Shown here: positions 6,002 to 6,593 of the stretch, one piece after another | Position numbering within the stretch: the first letter of the stretch is position 1 | How the letters are laid out: every line of letters begins with the position of its first letter | NCBI GenBank assembly: GCA_905205855.1 | Contig: CAJLFL010000102.1 | Span: 1 to 6,593, forward strand | Length of the DNA stretch: 6,593 nucleotides | Reading direction: 5' to 3' | From: an uncultured Eubacteriales bacterium | Lineage (GTDB): Bacteria > Bacillota > Clostridia > Monoglobales > Monoglobaceae | The notes under the pieces: generated by a model | Told to the model about the DNA's origin: nothing | Database searches by the model: none | What the model saw: only the letters and a program-made list of their open reading frames with translations | Program-made: the position numbers and the translations under genes

Positions 6002-6588
6002 CTGCCTTCACCTCCGGACTTCAATATATCAAGCAGCTCTCTGTATGCCGCGTCAACGGTATATATTCCATCACTCAGCGGAAGTCCCATTTTACGCAGT
6101 TTATCCGTTATTATGGTAATCTGTGGTATATTAAGACCGATTTCAGTCAGCCGTTCTCCCTGCTTAAAAACCTCAGCTGTCGGAGCAAACATCTCAATCC
6201 TGCCGCCGTTCATCACTATAATCTTATCGGCAAGCTTTGCTATATCCTCCATGCTGTGCGATACAAGAATAACCGTAAGGTTCATACGCTCATGCATATC
6301 CTTTATCTTATACAGGATTTCGTCACGTCCGGCAGGATCAAGTCCGGCTGTCGGTTCGTCAAGGACAAGAACCTTTGGCTCCATTGCCAAAACTCCGGCT
6401 ATCGCAACACGGCGCTTTTGTCCGCCGGATAAATCAAACGGCGATTTATCAAGCATTTCCGGCTTTAAGCCGACCATATTCGCCGCAAAGCGTACCCTCT
6501 CGTCTATTTCTTCCTTTTTAAGTCCCATATTTGTCGGGCCGTACGCTATATCCGCCGCAACGGTTTCTTCGAACTCATGGGACTCCGG
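5998..6588 (-). CDS. ecfA2: ECF transporter ATP-binding protein EcfA2, N-terminus beyond right edge
   Basis: The C-terminal part of an ABC-type ATPase that powers the ECF importer as a heterodimer with EcfA1. Similarity runs from PESHEFEETV at 6588, the segment after the Q-loop glutamine, to the TGA at 6000. Counting from the internal Met at 6528: signature LSGGQKRR (33-40), Walker B VLVLDEPTAGLDP (53-65), and the H-loop His91 in VSHSMED. The Walker A half is off the window. The wording LSGGQKRRVAIAGVLAMEP and the tail GLNIPQITIITDKLRKMGLPL fit EcfA2 rather than EcfA1. An in-frame TAG (6591 to 6589) stands where a Tyr or Asn is usual just before PE; it is a true nonsense codon or an edge error. 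If it is real, the first downstream start is ATG 6528, which would give a 176-residue fragment lacking Walker A. About 197 residues after the stop match the expected remainder of a full EcfA2. Confidence 0.88.
   Translation of the reverse strand, partial: PESHEFEETVAADIAYGPTNMGLKKEEIDERVRFAANMVGLKPEMLDKSPFDLSGGQKRRVAIAGVLAMEPKVLVLDEPTAGLDPAGRDEILYKIKDMHERMNLTVILVSHSMEDIAKLADKIIVMNGGRIEMFAPTAEVFKQGERLTEIGLNIPQITIITDKLRKMGLPLSDGIYTVDAAYRELLDILKSGGEGR
6011..6015 (-). promoter_or_regulatory. Strong Shine-Dalgarno for ecfT within the end of ecfA2
   Basis: GGAGG on the minus strand, 9 nt before the ATG at 6001 and 12 nt before the next ATG at 5998. It selects the first Met and, together with the ATGA overlap, indicates translational coupling of the ATPase and membrane subunits. 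Confidence 0.65.
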
Positions 6589-6593
6589 CTAAT

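Noticed and set aside
5948..6592. Long plus-strand frame opposite ecfA2
   Set aside because: It is serine/isoleucine-rich antisense translation of a strongly conserved ABC ATPase, with no domain of its own.

Overview
All seven genes that can be supported lie on the minus strand and are tightly packed, so the window reads right to left as one collinear block. The gene content points to a Gram-positive anaerobe of the class Clostridia, probably a gut Oscillospirales/Ruminococcaceae-type or related uncultured lineage. The evidence is the ecfA2-ecfT-truA order typical of Firmicutes, a DUF5711-like protein next to a CvpA-like protein, a Rho with a clostridial-style hydrophilic insert, and a secreted NodB-type deacetylase. 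The taxonomic call is inference from gene content; no rRNA or marker phylogeny is possible here.

In order of transcription: (1) the C-terminal two thirds of an ECF transporter ATPase, EcfA2 (right edge to 5998); (2) its membrane partner EcfT, sharing an ATGA stop/start overlap; (3) tRNA pseudouridine synthase TruA, 16 nt downstream; (4) a membrane-anchored, predicted beta-propeller protein of the DUF5711 type, 6 nt downstream; (5) a CvpA-family membrane protein, 14 nt downstream; (6) a 204-nt spacer with small palindromic repeats; (7) transcription terminator Rho, complete; (8) a secreted polysaccharide deacetylase whose start overlaps the end of rho by 20 nt and which runs off the left edge.

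Functionally the block mixes vitamin/micronutrient uptake (EcfA2/EcfT), tRNA modification (TruA), two envelope proteins of uncertain role, global transcription termination (Rho) and cell-wall or exopolysaccharide modification. No convincing intrinsic terminator or strong promoter was found between any two genes, so co-transcription is plausible throughout. The spacer upstream of rho is the only place where a boundary could sit.

The most unusual part is that spacer (about 2430-2595). It holds two copies of a 40-bp hairpin repeat, a degenerate third piece, a 10-bp perfect palindrome, and a nested set of inverted repeats whose outer right arm lies inside the end of cvpA. One repeat copy supplies the cvpA stop codon. 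The second point of note is an in-frame TAG three bases from the right edge, in the EcfA2 Q-loop region. I see no mobile-element gene, CRISPR array, tRNA/rRNA gene or defence system; apart from the spacer this is ordinary core-genome sequence.
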